In this document: one piece after another, positions 9,535 through 18,370 of the stretch | Layout of the letters: the number at the start of each line of letters is the position of its first letter | How positions within the stretch are numbered: the first letter of the stretch is position 1 | Source of the DNA: JAAYGD01 sp964609995 | GTDB taxonomy: Bacteria > Bacillota_I > Bacilli_A > RF39 > UBA660 | Assembly: GCA_964609995.1 (NCBI GenBank) | Contig: CAZSTI010000001.1 | Coordinates: 53,551 to 117,550 of the forward strand | Direction: 5' to 3' | Length of the DNA: 64,000 nucleotides | The notes under the pieces: model-generated | Seen by the model: only the letters and a program-made list of their open reading frames with translations | What the model was told of the DNA's origin: nothing | Databases searched by the model: none | Position numbers and translations under genes: made by a program

Positions 9535-11694
9535 CTATAATTTAATTTCTCCTAGAATATTTTTTTGTATTCTAAGTAAGTCTAATATATTAACTATTTT
9601 ATCGTTATTAGTATCTGCTGATAATAAATAAACATTATCTAATGTTTTAGCTTTAACAAGATGTTTTTGTACTTTTAATAAATCTAAAATATTTATTTTA
9701 CCGTCTCCATCTATATCACCTGTAACGGATATTGAAAATGTTTTAGTTTCATTTGAAGTGGTTGTAATAGTAATTAATTGACCCGTTTTAAGAGGGGATT
9801 TGTAATCACTTATAGTACCGTTTGAATCTTTTACTGTTATTATTGAGCTTGGACTATTTGAATTAATTTTATTAGTAAGCATTTCAATAGTATTTCCTAC
9901 AGAATTATTAGGAATTAAATCATTATTTACAACACCTAATAAGTTTTGAAGCTCACTAATTGAAATAATACTTTCAACTTTTAATATTACAATTTTATAA
10001 GTTTTTATTTCACCATTTTCAGCTGTTACTATGATTGATATATCGTTTGAATCATTATTTAATTGAACAATTCCATCTCCACTAATTTTACTTGTGGAAT
10101 TTTCTGCTGTAGCTTTGATGTTAACTGAATTGATAGTTTTATCTATAAAATAGGTATATTCTAATACATCTTTGTCAAAATCATTAATTGTAATATCGTT
10201 AATTGTTATAGAACTCAAATAATTATTATTGCTTCCAGAACTAGGTAAAGAAGTATATGTTGGAATTTCTAAATATATCGGTATTGAGAAAGAATATGCA
10301 TTCGATAATAAATTTTGTGAGTTATATGAATTATAAATAGAAGAGGATTCACTTGAAGGGGCTTGAACATTTGTCATATATTGATTAGTATATTTTGTAT
10401 AGTATGAATTGGGAGCAGTATTAAATTTTTGAAAATATAAAGTATATTGTCCTTTTGAAATATATTTGCTTGACAAGAATGCTGCTCCTCCATTTATTGC
10501 TTTTTCAACTGTATTCCACGGTTCCCTTGTCTTATTCGTATTGTCTACAACTCCTGCAGCATATGCTAAACCTCGGTATATAGGAGTATCTCCATATGCA
10601 CCGATGTTAAAGAAATTATAAAAACCAGAATACTCAACTCCACCATATGTAAAAGGAGCGCCACTTGTTGCGGCATTTCCATTTATTCCAATTTCTTGTC
10701 TTATTCTACTTGCAATATGAGCAGGACTAACATTATATGATTTTCCACTTGTATTTAAAATATTCGCAAAATCATCATTACTAAATGTTCCTCCTGAAAA
10801 AGTTGATTTCACAATGTTTGGATATTCTAATTCTAGAGTGTTATCATAATTTAGTGTTTCGAACATAAATATATATTTTTCATTTAAAAAATTTCTTGGA
10901 TCCATATAAAATGAAATTACTCCTGTATTTGCATAATACCAATTTGGCACTTCAGCAATTGTTGTACTGTTAGAATATTGTTCATTATAAAATTGTATAT
11001 AGTTTTTGTTGTTTTCTCCATTTATTACATCATTCCATTTTAAACCAGTTTGTATTGCTTTAAATGTCCAATTTGGATACTTTTTGTGAAGAAAACTTAA
11101 ATAAGGAAAATAACTTTCGGGGAAACCGGAAGTTCTTAATGTTTCTTCATAAGCGGCATCTTTATCAGTTATGTTGTTTTTTATTACAACGCTATCACTG
11201 CATATATATCCAGAAGACTTCCCGTCATAATAACTTACTTTATACCATGGACCAGCACAACCATTTCCATTGGGATAATATTCTAAAATTGTAAGGTTTA
11301 CTCCTAATATAAGAGAATTGATTAAGGTTGAAGTACTTGTAGGTTGACTTCTAACATTAACAAAATTTCCATAAGTTCTTGCGGTCCATCCACTAGTATT
11401 ATATTCTGGATTTGTATTAATGTTAACATATGTACTACAAACATAAGCTTCTTTATTTTCATATATTAATTTATACCATCCATCAGAACAACCGCTTCCA
11501 GTATAAGTGGTTTCATCAACTAGAGTAATATAAAACCCAGTAATAGTAGTTTTTACAATATTTGATTCATCTATTGCTTCAGGTGTTGATCTAATTCTTA
11601 CTCCTTGACCGGTAATAATTGCCTCAATAGTAGCGTTTACAAAGGTAGGAAAAATTAATAAAATGAACATAATTACAATTATCTTTTTTATCAT
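9535..11694 (-). CDS. Exported N-acetylglucosaminidase with SH3b, cadherin-like and dockerin domains
   Basis: A 719-residue secreted peptidoglycan hydrolase. Signal peptide 1-21. Two bacterial SH3 domains follow (about 22-92 and 102-172; both contain GVRIRSTP- or VNVRSQPT-type strands). The glucosaminidase domain (about 205-455) has ASRIRQEIG carrying the likely catalytic Glu, as in LytG-type enzymes. Then come one or two cadherin-like sandwiches (about 490-650) and a C-terminal type I dockerin (about 656-719). The dockerin has two calcium-loop repeats, DIDGDGKINILD and DTNNDKIVNILD, each followed by LLxxQK. The gene is first in a transcript with the cohesin protein, so the enzyme is probably tethered to the cell surface non-covalently. 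It would cleave glycan strands during growth or separation. Confidence 0.88.
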   Translation of the reverse strand: MIKKIIVIMFILLIFPTFVNATIEAIITGQGVRIRSTPEAIDESNIVKTTITGFYITLVDETTYTGSGCSDGWYKLIYENKEAYVCSTYVNINTNPEYNTSGWTARTYGNFVNVRSQPTSTSTLINSLILGVNLTILEYYPNGNGCAGPWYKVSYYDGKSSGYICSDSVVIKNNITDKDAAYEETLRTSGFPESYFPYLSFLHKKYPNWTFKAIQTGLKWNDVINGENNKNYIQFYNEQYSNSTTIAEVPNWYYANTGVISFYMDPRNFLNEKYIFMFETLNYDNTLELEYPNIVKSTFSGGTFSNDDFANILNTSGKSYNVSPAHIASRIRQEIGINGNAATSGAPFTYGGVEYSGFYNFFNIGAYGDTPIYRGLAYAAGVVDNTNKTREPWNTVEKAINGGAAFLSSKYISKGQYTLYFQKFNTAPNSYYTKYTNQYMTNVQAPSSESSSIYNSYNSQNLLSNAYSFSIPIYLEIPTYTSLPSSGSNNNYLSSITINDITINDFDKDVLEYTYFIDKTINSVNIKATAENSTSKISGDGIVQLNNDSNDISIIVTAENGEIKTYKIVILKVESIISISELQNLLGVVNNDLIPNNSVGNTIEMLTNKINSNSPSSIITVKDSNGTISDYKSPLKTGQLITITTTSNETKTFSISVTGDIDGDGKINILDLLKVQKHLVKAKTLDNVYLLSADTNNDKIVNILDLLRIQKNILGEIKL

Positions 11695-11843
11695 ATTTCC
11701 TCCTTATTCTTAATATATAATCTATTATACAAGTAATATAAATAAAAATATATAATTCAATATTAATTTAACTTTTTATTTACATTAAAAGATGCTATAA
11801 TATTTTTGTAAAAATTAATAAATAAAAAAAATCAAGCAAAAAC

Positions 11844-11871
11844 TTGACAATCTTGTAAATATGTGTATAAT
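11844..11871 (+). promoter_or_regulatory. Strong consensus promoter for the Cys-rich surface protein
   Basis: A perfect TTGACA (11844-11849) and a perfect TATAAT (11866-11871) are separated by 16 nt, 45 nt before the chosen ATG. This near-ideal sigma-A promoter implies high, possibly constitutive expression. Confidence 0.8.
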
Positions 11872-11916
11872 AAGGCACATCTAAGGAAAAAAAGCATAAA
11901 AAAAGGGGGATTTTTT

Positions 11917-14064
11917 ATGGAAAACAAGCTTTATATAGAAAACAAGGATAATTTTTGGAGAGACTTATTAGTAAGAATAGCATTAATATTGTTATTTATA
12001 TTTTTACTTATATGGTTATTTCCTATGCCTAAATTAGAAACATTCTATGATAGGATTTTTGCGGACAATCTAAAAATGATGCAAGATGCAGCGAAAGATT
12101 ATTTCACTGTAGAAAGATTACCAATAGAAATTGGAGATAAAAAGAAGTTATCATTAAGAGATATGATCGATAAAAAAATGATATTGCCTTTCTTAGATAG
12201 AGACGGTAATACTTGTGATTTTGATAATTCTTATGTAGAAGTTATTAAAATGGAAACAGATTATGTATTTAAAGTTAACTTATCTTGTCCAACCAAGACT
12301 GATTATATTATAGATTATTTTGGATGCTATGATGTATGTGAAGATGATAGTTGCGAAGAAAAAGAGGATTCAATAGTATTAGAATATCAATTTTATAGAA
12401 ATGGAAGCAAAAAGGTAATAGATTATTATACTTGTCCAAGCGGTTATGATTTAAAGGGAAGTTCGTGTGTAAAAGAAAACAATATTTTAGAAAAAATATC
12501 TGCTAAGCTAACTTGTAATCCGGGATTTACTTATAATAGTGTAACTGATTCATGTGAGAAATTAGTTTCAAGTTCAACTGATCCTGATAAGGTATGCCCA
12601 ACTGGTTATGTATATAATGATAATTCAAAAGCATGTTTAAAATATATTGTTAGAGAAGAAGAACCTAGTAAGATTTGTTCTAAAGGCACATATAATCCTT
12701 CAACAGGTAAATGTGTTGTTGGAAATACTACTACATATAATGCAACATTAGTATGTGATAGTGGAACATATAATTCTTCAACAGGTAAATGTGTAATAAC
12801 AACACCATCAAGTTATGATGCTACACCAAAATGTACAACAGGAACTTACGATGCTTCTACAAAAAAATGTGCAATTACAACACCATCAAGTTATAATGCA
12901 ACACCATATTGTACAACTGGAGTATATAATTCATCAACAAATAGATGTGATGTAACTACTCCTTCAAATTATCCAGCAGTTTATGCATGTACAACAGGAA
13001 CTAATAATGGAACTTCTTGTACTATAACTGCTGCAACTACAGTAGCTGCACTTATTAAAACTACTTCAAACACTTATGTAGATACAAAAGATGGAATTGA
13101 AACAAAAAAATGGTCTTGTCAAGTTTATGAATATGATTATTTAAGATCAAATGTATCAAATTCTACATTTACAAGAACTTATATTGGAAAAGAATCTAGA
13201 TATACATGTGCATTACCAACTTGTTTAACAACATATTATAAATATAATGAATGTACAGCGGTTATAACTGGTTCTTGTGCAGACCAATCTTATACATATA
13301 ATAGAACAACTGGAAAATGTACAAAGACTATAACTACTTATTCAAATGTATATTATTGTGCTGATGGAGCAACACCAACAAATGGTAGATGTCCAGTAGC
13401 AGCAGTAACTACACCTAAAGTTCCTACTTGTCCAAACGGAGGAAATCTAGTTAATGATACTTGTTATGTATCAAACACAACACATTTAATTCCTTCATAT
13501 AGTTGTCCAAACGGAGGAGATTTATCAGGAACAAAATGTAACGTATCAACAACTACTTATGTGGCGCCTTCATATAGTTGCCCAAACGGTGGCAATATAT
13601 CAGGAACAAAGTGTAATGTATCAACAACAACAACAATTAGTCCTAGATATACTTGTCCAAATGGAGGAGATTTATCTAATACAACATGTTATGTATCAAA
13701 CTCATCAACTATCTCACCAACTTTGGCATGTAACTTAGGAACATTAATTGGAGATAAATGTAAGATAACTACAATAGACAATAAAAGTTTTTCATATAAT
13801 TGCTCTGTTGGAACATTAAGTGGAAATAAATGTGTTGTTAATTCATTATTAAAAGAAGAAGTAAGTTATTCATGTGATTATGGATATACGAGAACTGGAA
13901 CAGATTGTATAAAAACAACAAGCTCTTCTTCAATAAAAAAGGGAACTCCAGTTTATAAAACAACATCAAGTAAAGAATATAAATGGAGTAGAGAAACATC
14001 TTTAATTGGATGGGAAAGAACTGGAAAAACCAGAGAAGTAAAAGTAGCTTATAATTCAAAATAA
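11917..14064 (+). CDS. Cysteine-rich repeat surface protein with N-terminal membrane anchor
   Basis: I do not recognise a named family. The 715-residue product has a cytoplasmic start, one strong membrane helix (about 18-35) and a globular ectodomain (about 40-160, with a Cys-rich acidic turn). A long Cys/Thr/Ser-rich repeat region runs from about residue 165 to 680. Two repeat types are visible: about 27-residue units of the form C-x-x-G-x-Y-N-x-S-T-x-K-C followed by TTPSSYNATP (near 12680-13020), and later units SCPNGGDLSGTKC followed by STTTY.APSY (near 13420-13730). Cysteines come in pairs, as in extracellular disulfide-stabilised modules. The start at 11917 has an AGGGGG box; an earlier in-frame start at 11863 would lie inside the promoter. 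Likely an abundant surface or adhesive protein. Confidence 0.75.
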   Translation: MENKLYIENKDNFWRDLLVRIALILLFIFLLIWLFPMPKLETFYDRIFADNLKMMQDAAKDYFTVERLPIEIGDKKKLSLRDMIDKKMILPFLDRDGNTCDFDNSYVEVIKMETDYVFKVNLSCPTKTDYIIDYFGCYDVCEDDSCEEKEDSIVLEYQFYRNGSKKVIDYYTCPSGYDLKGSSCVKENNILEKISAKLTCNPGFTYNSVTDSCEKLVSSSTDPDKVCPTGYVYNDNSKACLKYIVREEEPSKICSKGTYNPSTGKCVVGNTTTYNATLVCDSGTYNSSTGKCVITTPSSYDATPKCTTGTYDASTKKCAITTPSSYNATPYCTTGVYNSSTNRCDVTTPSNYPAVYACTTGTNNGTSCTITAATTVAALIKTTSNTYVDTKDGIETKKWSCQVYEYDYLRSNVSNSTFTRTYIGKESRYTCALPTCLTTYYKYNECTAVITGSCADQSYTYNRTTGKCTKTITTYSNVYYCADGATPTNGRCPVAAVTTPKVPTCPNGGNLVNDTCYVSNTTHLIPSYSCPNGGDLSGTKCNVSTTTYVAPSYSCPNGGNISGTKCNVSTTTTISPRYTCPNGGDLSNTTCYVSNSSTISPTLACNLGTLIGDKCKITTIDNKSFSYNCSVGTLSGNKCVVNSLLKEEVSYSCDYGYTRTGTDCIKTTSSSSIKKGTPVYKTTSSKEYKWSRETSLIGWERTGKTREVKVAYNSK

Positions 14065-14089
14065 TTATTTGTTATATAAAAAGGGGTTA

Positions 14090-14116
14090 AGGACACAGAA
14101 ATGTGTTCTTTTTTGT
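14090..14116 (+). terminator. Intrinsic terminator after the Cys-rich protein
   Basis: GGACACA-GAAA-TGTGTTC hairpin with a stable tetraloop and six T. It separates the Cys-rich gene from priA. Confidence 0.85.
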
Positions 14117-14118
14117 GC

Positions 14119-14124
14119 TATAAT
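14119..14124 (+). promoter_or_regulatory. priA -10 element
   Basis: TGCTATAAT, an extended -10 element placed directly after the terminator and 17 nt before the priA start. No convincing -35 is visible. Confidence 0.45.
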
Positions 14125-14141
14125 TTTTATAGGAGGTTATT

Positions 14142-16277
14142 ATGTATGCAGATGTTATTATGGAAATAAATGTATTTAAAAATAAAATCTTTTCATATAA
14201 AATTCCTTCTAATTTAAAAGTGGATATTGGTAGTAGAGTTCACGTTCCTTTTGGAAGTAATAAAGTAAACGGAATAGTATTAAATATAAAAGACGATTAC
14301 AAAGATACTATTGAATTAAAAGAAATTATTAGTTTATTAGATAATGAACCCGTATTAAATAAAGAACAAATTAATTTAATTTATTTTCTTAGGAATAATT
14401 ATTTGTGTACATATTTGGATGCATACAAGGTTATGGTTCCAACTCAATTAAAATTAAGCAAAAATATTAATAATGTTAAAATAGAAAAGACCTATTATAT
14501 TAAAAATTTAATTGAAGTAAAAACAAAAGCAGAACAAAATATTTTGAATTTGTTTAAGAATAAAGAACAATTAAAACCTAGTGAAATTTCAAATAAAAAA
14601 GCATTAAATTTATTGCTTGAAAAAGGAATATTGGATATAAAAAAAGAAGAAATATATAGGTTAACTGATAAATTTGAAAAAATAGAAAAAATAAAATTAA
14701 CTAAAGATCAACAAAATATATATCAAGAGATTAATACTAGTAAAGATAATATATTTTTATTAAGAGGAGTAACTGGATCTGGTAAAACCGAAATATATAT
14801 GGATTTAATTGAAGATGTATTAAAAGATAATAAAGAAGTAATAGTATTAGTTCCGGAGATATCTATTACTACTCAATTAGTAAACAGATTTAAAGGAAGA
14901 TTTCAAGATAAAGTAGCGTTATTTCATAGTGGACTTTCTACTGGCGAAAGATATGATGAATGGCGAAAGATAAAAAGAAAAGAAGTAAGTATTGTTGTTG
15001 GAGCAAGAAGTGCAGTATTTTGTCCATTCACGAATATTGGATTAATAATAATGGATGAAGAAAACGATGAATCTTATAAGCAAGAAAATAATCCTAGATA
15101 TAATACAATTGATGTTGCGATAGAAAGAATTAAATATAATAATGCTAAACTAATTTTAGGAAGTGCAACACCTTCACTAGAGAGTTATGCTAGAGCAAAA
15201 GTTAATAGATATCATTTACTAGAATTAGAAACAAGAGTAAATAATAAAAAAATGCCTAATGTTGATATTATAGATATGAAAAATGAAATGAAAAAAGGTA
15301 ACAGTATTATTTCTAGTATTGCTAAGGAATATATATTAGATAGAATAAACAAAAATGAACAAGTAATGATTTTAATGAATCGAAGAGGTTATTCTAATTA
15401 TGTATTATGTAGCGAGTGTGGAGAAGTAATAAAATGTCCAAATTGCGATATATCATTAACATATCATAAAAACAATAATAGTTTAAAATGTCATTATTGT
15501 AATTTTCAAACACAAATGCCAAATAAATGTAAAAAATGTAATTCTAAATATTTAAGTTTAAAAGGAAAAGGAACAGAAAAAATTGAAGAAACATTACACA
15601 GTATTTTTAAAAATATAAGAGTAATTAGAATGGATAGTGACACTACTACAAAAAAATCATCTCATGAGAAGATTATAAAAGATTTTAACGATCATAAATA
15701 TGATGTACTACTTGGAACCCAAATGATATCAAAAGGATTAGATTTTGCAAATGTTACTTTAGTAGTTGTTATTGATGCTGATTCCTCATTATATATATCT
15801 GATTATAGAAGTAGCGAAAGAACTTTTTCTCTTCTTACACAAGTTTCTGGTAGAGCAGGTAGACATGATAAAGAAGGAAACATTATTATTCAAACCTTTA
15901 ATCCAAATCATTATGCAATCAAATTAGTTGAAAATCATGATTATGTAACTTTTTATAATAATGAAATAACTATTAGAAAACGTTTATATTATCCACCATT
16001 TTGTTTTATTGTAGCAATTAGAATTCTAGCTAATGATTTTGAGATGGGTTCTAAAGAAATAAATAATATTATTAATATTTTAAGATCAAAATTAAACGAA
16101 AAACATAAAATCCTTGGATCCTCAATATTTCCTAAAATAAATAATATATATGGTTTTCAAACTATTATAAAATATAAAGAAAAAGAACAACTTATGGAAG
16201 TATTAGAAGAAATAGATCTTCATTATATAAATTCTAAAGTAAAATTAGAGATTGACTTTAATCCAAATAGATTGTAA
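14142..16277 (+). CDS. priA: Primosomal protein N' (replication restart helicase PriA)
   Basis: PriA, the 3'-to-5' helicase that recognises collapsed forks and reloads the replisome. Length 711 residues, normal for the family. It has an N-terminal DNA-binding domain, a Walker A LRGVTGSGKTE, and a Walker B region that reads MDEENDES in place of the usual DEEH. The zinc-binding insertion has CSECGEVIKCPNC then CHYC and CKKC, and helicase motifs V/VI include GTQMISKGLDF and QVSGRAGR. ATG at 14142 with an AGGAGG box. The His-to-Asn change in motif II is the only odd feature. Confidence 0.95.
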   Translation: MYADVIMEINVFKNKIFSYKIPSNLKVDIGSRVHVPFGSNKVNGIVLNIKDDYKDTIELKEIISLLDNEPVLNKEQINLIYFLRNNYLCTYLDAYKVMVPTQLKLSKNINNVKIEKTYYIKNLIEVKTKAEQNILNLFKNKEQLKPSEISNKKALNLLLEKGILDIKKEEIYRLTDKFEKIEKIKLTKDQQNIYQEINTSKDNIFLLRGVTGSGKTEIYMDLIEDVLKDNKEVIVLVPEISITTQLVNRFKGRFQDKVALFHSGLSTGERYDEWRKIKRKEVSIVVGARSAVFCPFTNIGLIIMDEENDESYKQENNPRYNTIDVAIERIKYNNAKLILGSATPSLESYARAKVNRYHLLELETRVNNKKMPNVDIIDMKNEMKKGNSIISSIAKEYILDRINKNEQVMILMNRRGYSNYVLCSECGEVIKCPNCDISLTYHKNNNSLKCHYCNFQTQMPNKCKKCNSKYLSLKGKGTEKIEETLHSIFKNIRVIRMDSDTTTKKSSHEKIIKDFNDHKYDVLLGTQMISKGLDFANVTLVVVIDADSSLYISDYRSSERTFSLLTQVSGRAGRHDKEGNIIIQTFNPNHYAIKLVENHDYVTFYNNEITIRKRLYYPPFCFIVAIRILANDFEMGSKEINNIINILRSKLNEKHKILGSSIFPKINNIYGFQTIIKYKEKEQLMEVLEEIDLHYINSKVKLEIDFNPNRL

Positions 16278-16309
16278 ACAATTAGTATTACAAATATATA
16301 TAAAAACAA

Positions 16310-16337
16310 TTGATTTTTATATTTAATATGATATAAT
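16310..16337 (+). promoter_or_regulatory. rpsB-tsf promoter
   Basis: TTGATT (16310-16315) and TATAAT (16332-16337) with 16 nt spacing, leaving a leader of about 105 nt before rpsB. Confidence 0.65.
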
Positions 16338-16372
16338 ATTTGTGGTTAAAAAAACACATGAATATGGATTGT

Positions 16373-16402
16373 TATGCCTAGTGCTGATTAATCAGTGGTG
16401 TA
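16373..16402 (+). promoter_or_regulatory. Structured rpsB leader hairpin
   Basis: In the rpsB leader, TATGCC (16373-16378) can pair with GGTGTA (16397-16402), and GCTGA (16383-16387) with TCAGT (16392-16396) around a TTAA loop, leaving a four-base bulge. This resembles ribosomal-protein autoregulatory leaders, but I cannot assign it to a named family. Confidence 0.35.
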
Positions 16403-16448
16403 CCAAGAAGAAGTATTCAGAGGAAAAAACGAAAGGAGAGATTTTTTT

Positions 16449-17414
16449 ATGCCAGTAGTTTCAATGAATTATTTATTGGAAGCAGGAGTTCACTTTGGAC
16501 ATCAAACCAAAAGATGGAATCCAAAAATGAAGGAGTATATTTATACTTCGAGAGAGGATATCTACATCATAGACTTACAAAAAACAGCACAAATGATAGA
16601 AGAAGCATATGTTGTTTTAAAAGCTATTGCTGAAAATGGTGGTAAAGTATTATTTGTAGGTACAAAGAAACAAGCACAAGAAGCAGTTAAAGAAGAAGCA
16701 GAAAGAACACAAATGTATTATGTTAATGAAAGATGGTTAGGGGGAACATTAACAAACTTTAGGACAATAAGAAAGAGAGTTACAAGATTAGATGAAATCG
16801 AAAAGATGGAAACTGATGGAACTTTCGAAGCTTTACCTAAAAAAGAAGTAATTAAAATTAAAAAAGAATACGATAAATTAGATAGATATTTATGTGGAAT
16901 AAGGGAAATGAAAAAATTACCTGAAGCCGTAATAATTGTTGATCCAAGCAAAGAATTAAGTGCAATTAAAGAAGCAAGAAAATTAAATATTCCAGTATTT
17001 GGAATAGTAGATACAAACTGTGATCCAGATTTAGTAGACTATGTAATACCTGCTAATGATGATGCTATAAGATCCGTTAAATTAATAATGGGTGTTTTAA
17101 ATAATGCTATAGCAGAATCTTTAGGAGCTGAAATTATTGATTTTGTTTCTGATGAAGAAAAGGTAAACAAGAATAAAGAAGAAATACACAAAGACGAAAA
17201 AGAGATAAATAATAATATAGTTGCTGAAGAAATTTTTGAAAAACCTTTAGAAAAAAAACATATAGCAGTTGAAAAGAAGGAAGAACCAAAGGAAGTTAAA
17301 AAGTCTAATTTAAAAGATTTAACAGTTGTTGAATTAAAGAACTTAGCAAAAGAAAAAGGTATTGAAGGTTATTCAAAAATGAAGAAAGAAGAATTATTAA
17401 AGAAATTAAAATAA
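16449..17414 (+). CDS. rpsB: 30S ribosomal protein S2 with C-terminal extension
   Basis: S2 of the small ribosomal subunit. Residues 1 to about 230 are canonical: MNYLLEAGVHFGHQTKRWNP, VLFVGTKKQA, ERWLGGTLTNF, PVFGIVDTNCDPD. An extension of about 90 residues follows, comprising a lysine/glutamate-rich linker (about 233-285) and a terminal helix-extended-helix motif, LKDLTVVELKNLAKEKGI then YSKMKKEELLKKL, of the SAP/Rho-N type that often binds nucleic acid. Total 321 residues against about 240-260 usual. The ATG at 16449 is preceded by GAAAGGAGAG; a longer frame to 16395 runs into the leader. Followed 9 nt later by tsf. Confidence 0.95.
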   Translation: MPVVSMNYLLEAGVHFGHQTKRWNPKMKEYIYTSREDIYIIDLQKTAQMIEEAYVVLKAIAENGGKVLFVGTKKQAQEAVKEEAERTQMYYVNERWLGGTLTNFRTIRKRVTRLDEIEKMETDGTFEALPKKEVIKIKKEYDKLDRYLCGIREMKKLPEAVIIVDPSKELSAIKEARKLNIPVFGIVDTNCDPDLVDYVIPANDDAIRSVKLIMGVLNNAIAESLGAEIIDFVSDEEKVNKNKEEIHKDEKEINNNIVAEEIFEKPLEKKHIAVEKKEEPKEVKKSNLKDLTVVELKNLAKEKGIEGYSKMKKEELLKKLK

Positions 17415-17423
17415 GGAGGCATA

Positions 17424-18299
17424 ATGATAACAGCAAATTTAGTAAAAGAATTGAGAGAAAAAACTGGAGCTGGAATGTTGGATTGCAAAAAAGCTTTAGA
17501 ATCTACAAATGGAAATATTGAAGAAGCAACTGATTGGTTAAGAGAAAAAGGAATTTCTACAGCTGCAAAAAAAGAAGGAAGAATAGCAGCTGAAGGATTA
17601 GTACATATAATATCTAACGATAAGAAAGCATCAATTGTAGAATTAAATTCTGAAACAGATTTTGTAGCAAGCAATCAAGAGTTTATTGATTTGGTAACTC
17701 AAACAACTAATTTAGTTTTAAATAATGATATTAAAACTGTAGAAGAAGCTTTGACATTAACAATAGACGGTGTAACATTAAATGATTTAATTATTAGTAA
17801 GATTGCTAAAATAGGTGAAAAGCTTAGTTTTAGAAGATTTGAAAGTATTGAATTAAATGATAATGAAGTATTCGGTGTCTATATACACAATACAAAGAAA
17901 ATAGCGGTTCTAATAGTATTAGAAGGAGCTAATGAAGAAATTGCAAAAGATGTTGCAATGCATGCAGCAGCAATGAGACCAAAACACATAAGAAAAGAAG
18001 ATGTTTCTAGTGAAGAAATTGAAAAAGAAAGAGAAATACAAAAACAATTAGCAATTAATGAAGGAAAACCTGCTGATATTGCGGAAAAAATGGTTGAAGG
18101 AAGAATTAATAAACATTTTAAAGAAATTTGTTTAGAAGGTCAAGAATTTATTAAAAATCAAGATTTAACTGTTTTAGAATATGTAAAAAACAACAATGGA
18201 ATAATTAAGAAAATGGTACGTTATGAAGTAGGCGAAGGTATGGAAAAAAGATGTGATAACTTTGCTGAAGAGGTAATGAATCAAATATATAATAAATAA
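17424..18299 (+). CDS. tsf: Elongation factor Ts
   Basis: Guanine-nucleotide exchange factor for EF-Tu. The 291-residue product has the N-terminal UBA-like domain (VKELREKTGAGMLDCKKAL), the conserved RIAAEGLVHI and ELNSETDFVA (EF-Tu contact) and the MHAAAMRPKHI block of the core domain. It follows rpsB by 9 nt with an AGGAGG box, the standard rpsB-tsf operon, and ends in a strong terminator. Confidence 0.97.
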   Translation: MITANLVKELREKTGAGMLDCKKALESTNGNIEEATDWLREKGISTAAKKEGRIAAEGLVHIISNDKKASIVELNSETDFVASNQEFIDLVTQTTNLVLNNDIKTVEEALTLTIDGVTLNDLIISKIAKIGEKLSFRRFESIELNDNEVFGVYIHNTKKIAVLIVLEGANEEIAKDVAMHAAAMRPKHIRKEDVSSEEIEKEREIQKQLAINEGKPADIAEKMVEGRINKHFKEICLEGQEFIKNQDLTVLEYVKNNNGIIKKMVRYEVGEGMEKRCDNFAEEVMNQIYNK

Positions 18300-18300
18300 A

Positions 18301-18330
18301 GACAAGAAAAAAATCTTGTCTTTTCTTTTT
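18301..18330 (+). terminator. rpsB-tsf terminator
   Basis: GACAAGA (18301-18307) pairs with TCTTGTC (18314-18320), followed by a T-rich tract. It starts two bases after the tsf stop. Confidence 0.85.
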
Positions 18331-18370
18331 CTAATCATTCTTTTATGGTACAATGTATTTAGGTGAATAT

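Noticed and set aside
12680..13730. Regular short repeats resembling a CRISPR or minisatellite array
   Set aside because: The periodicity is in the protein (Cys/Gly/Tyr units) and the open frame is continuous; DNA copies are not identical and there are no unique spacers between constant repeats.
13838..14059. Open frames on the strand opposite the Cys-rich protein and many other genes
   Set aside because: They lack ribosome sites and promoters and fully overlap well-supported genes, so they are shadow frames of AT-rich coding DNA.
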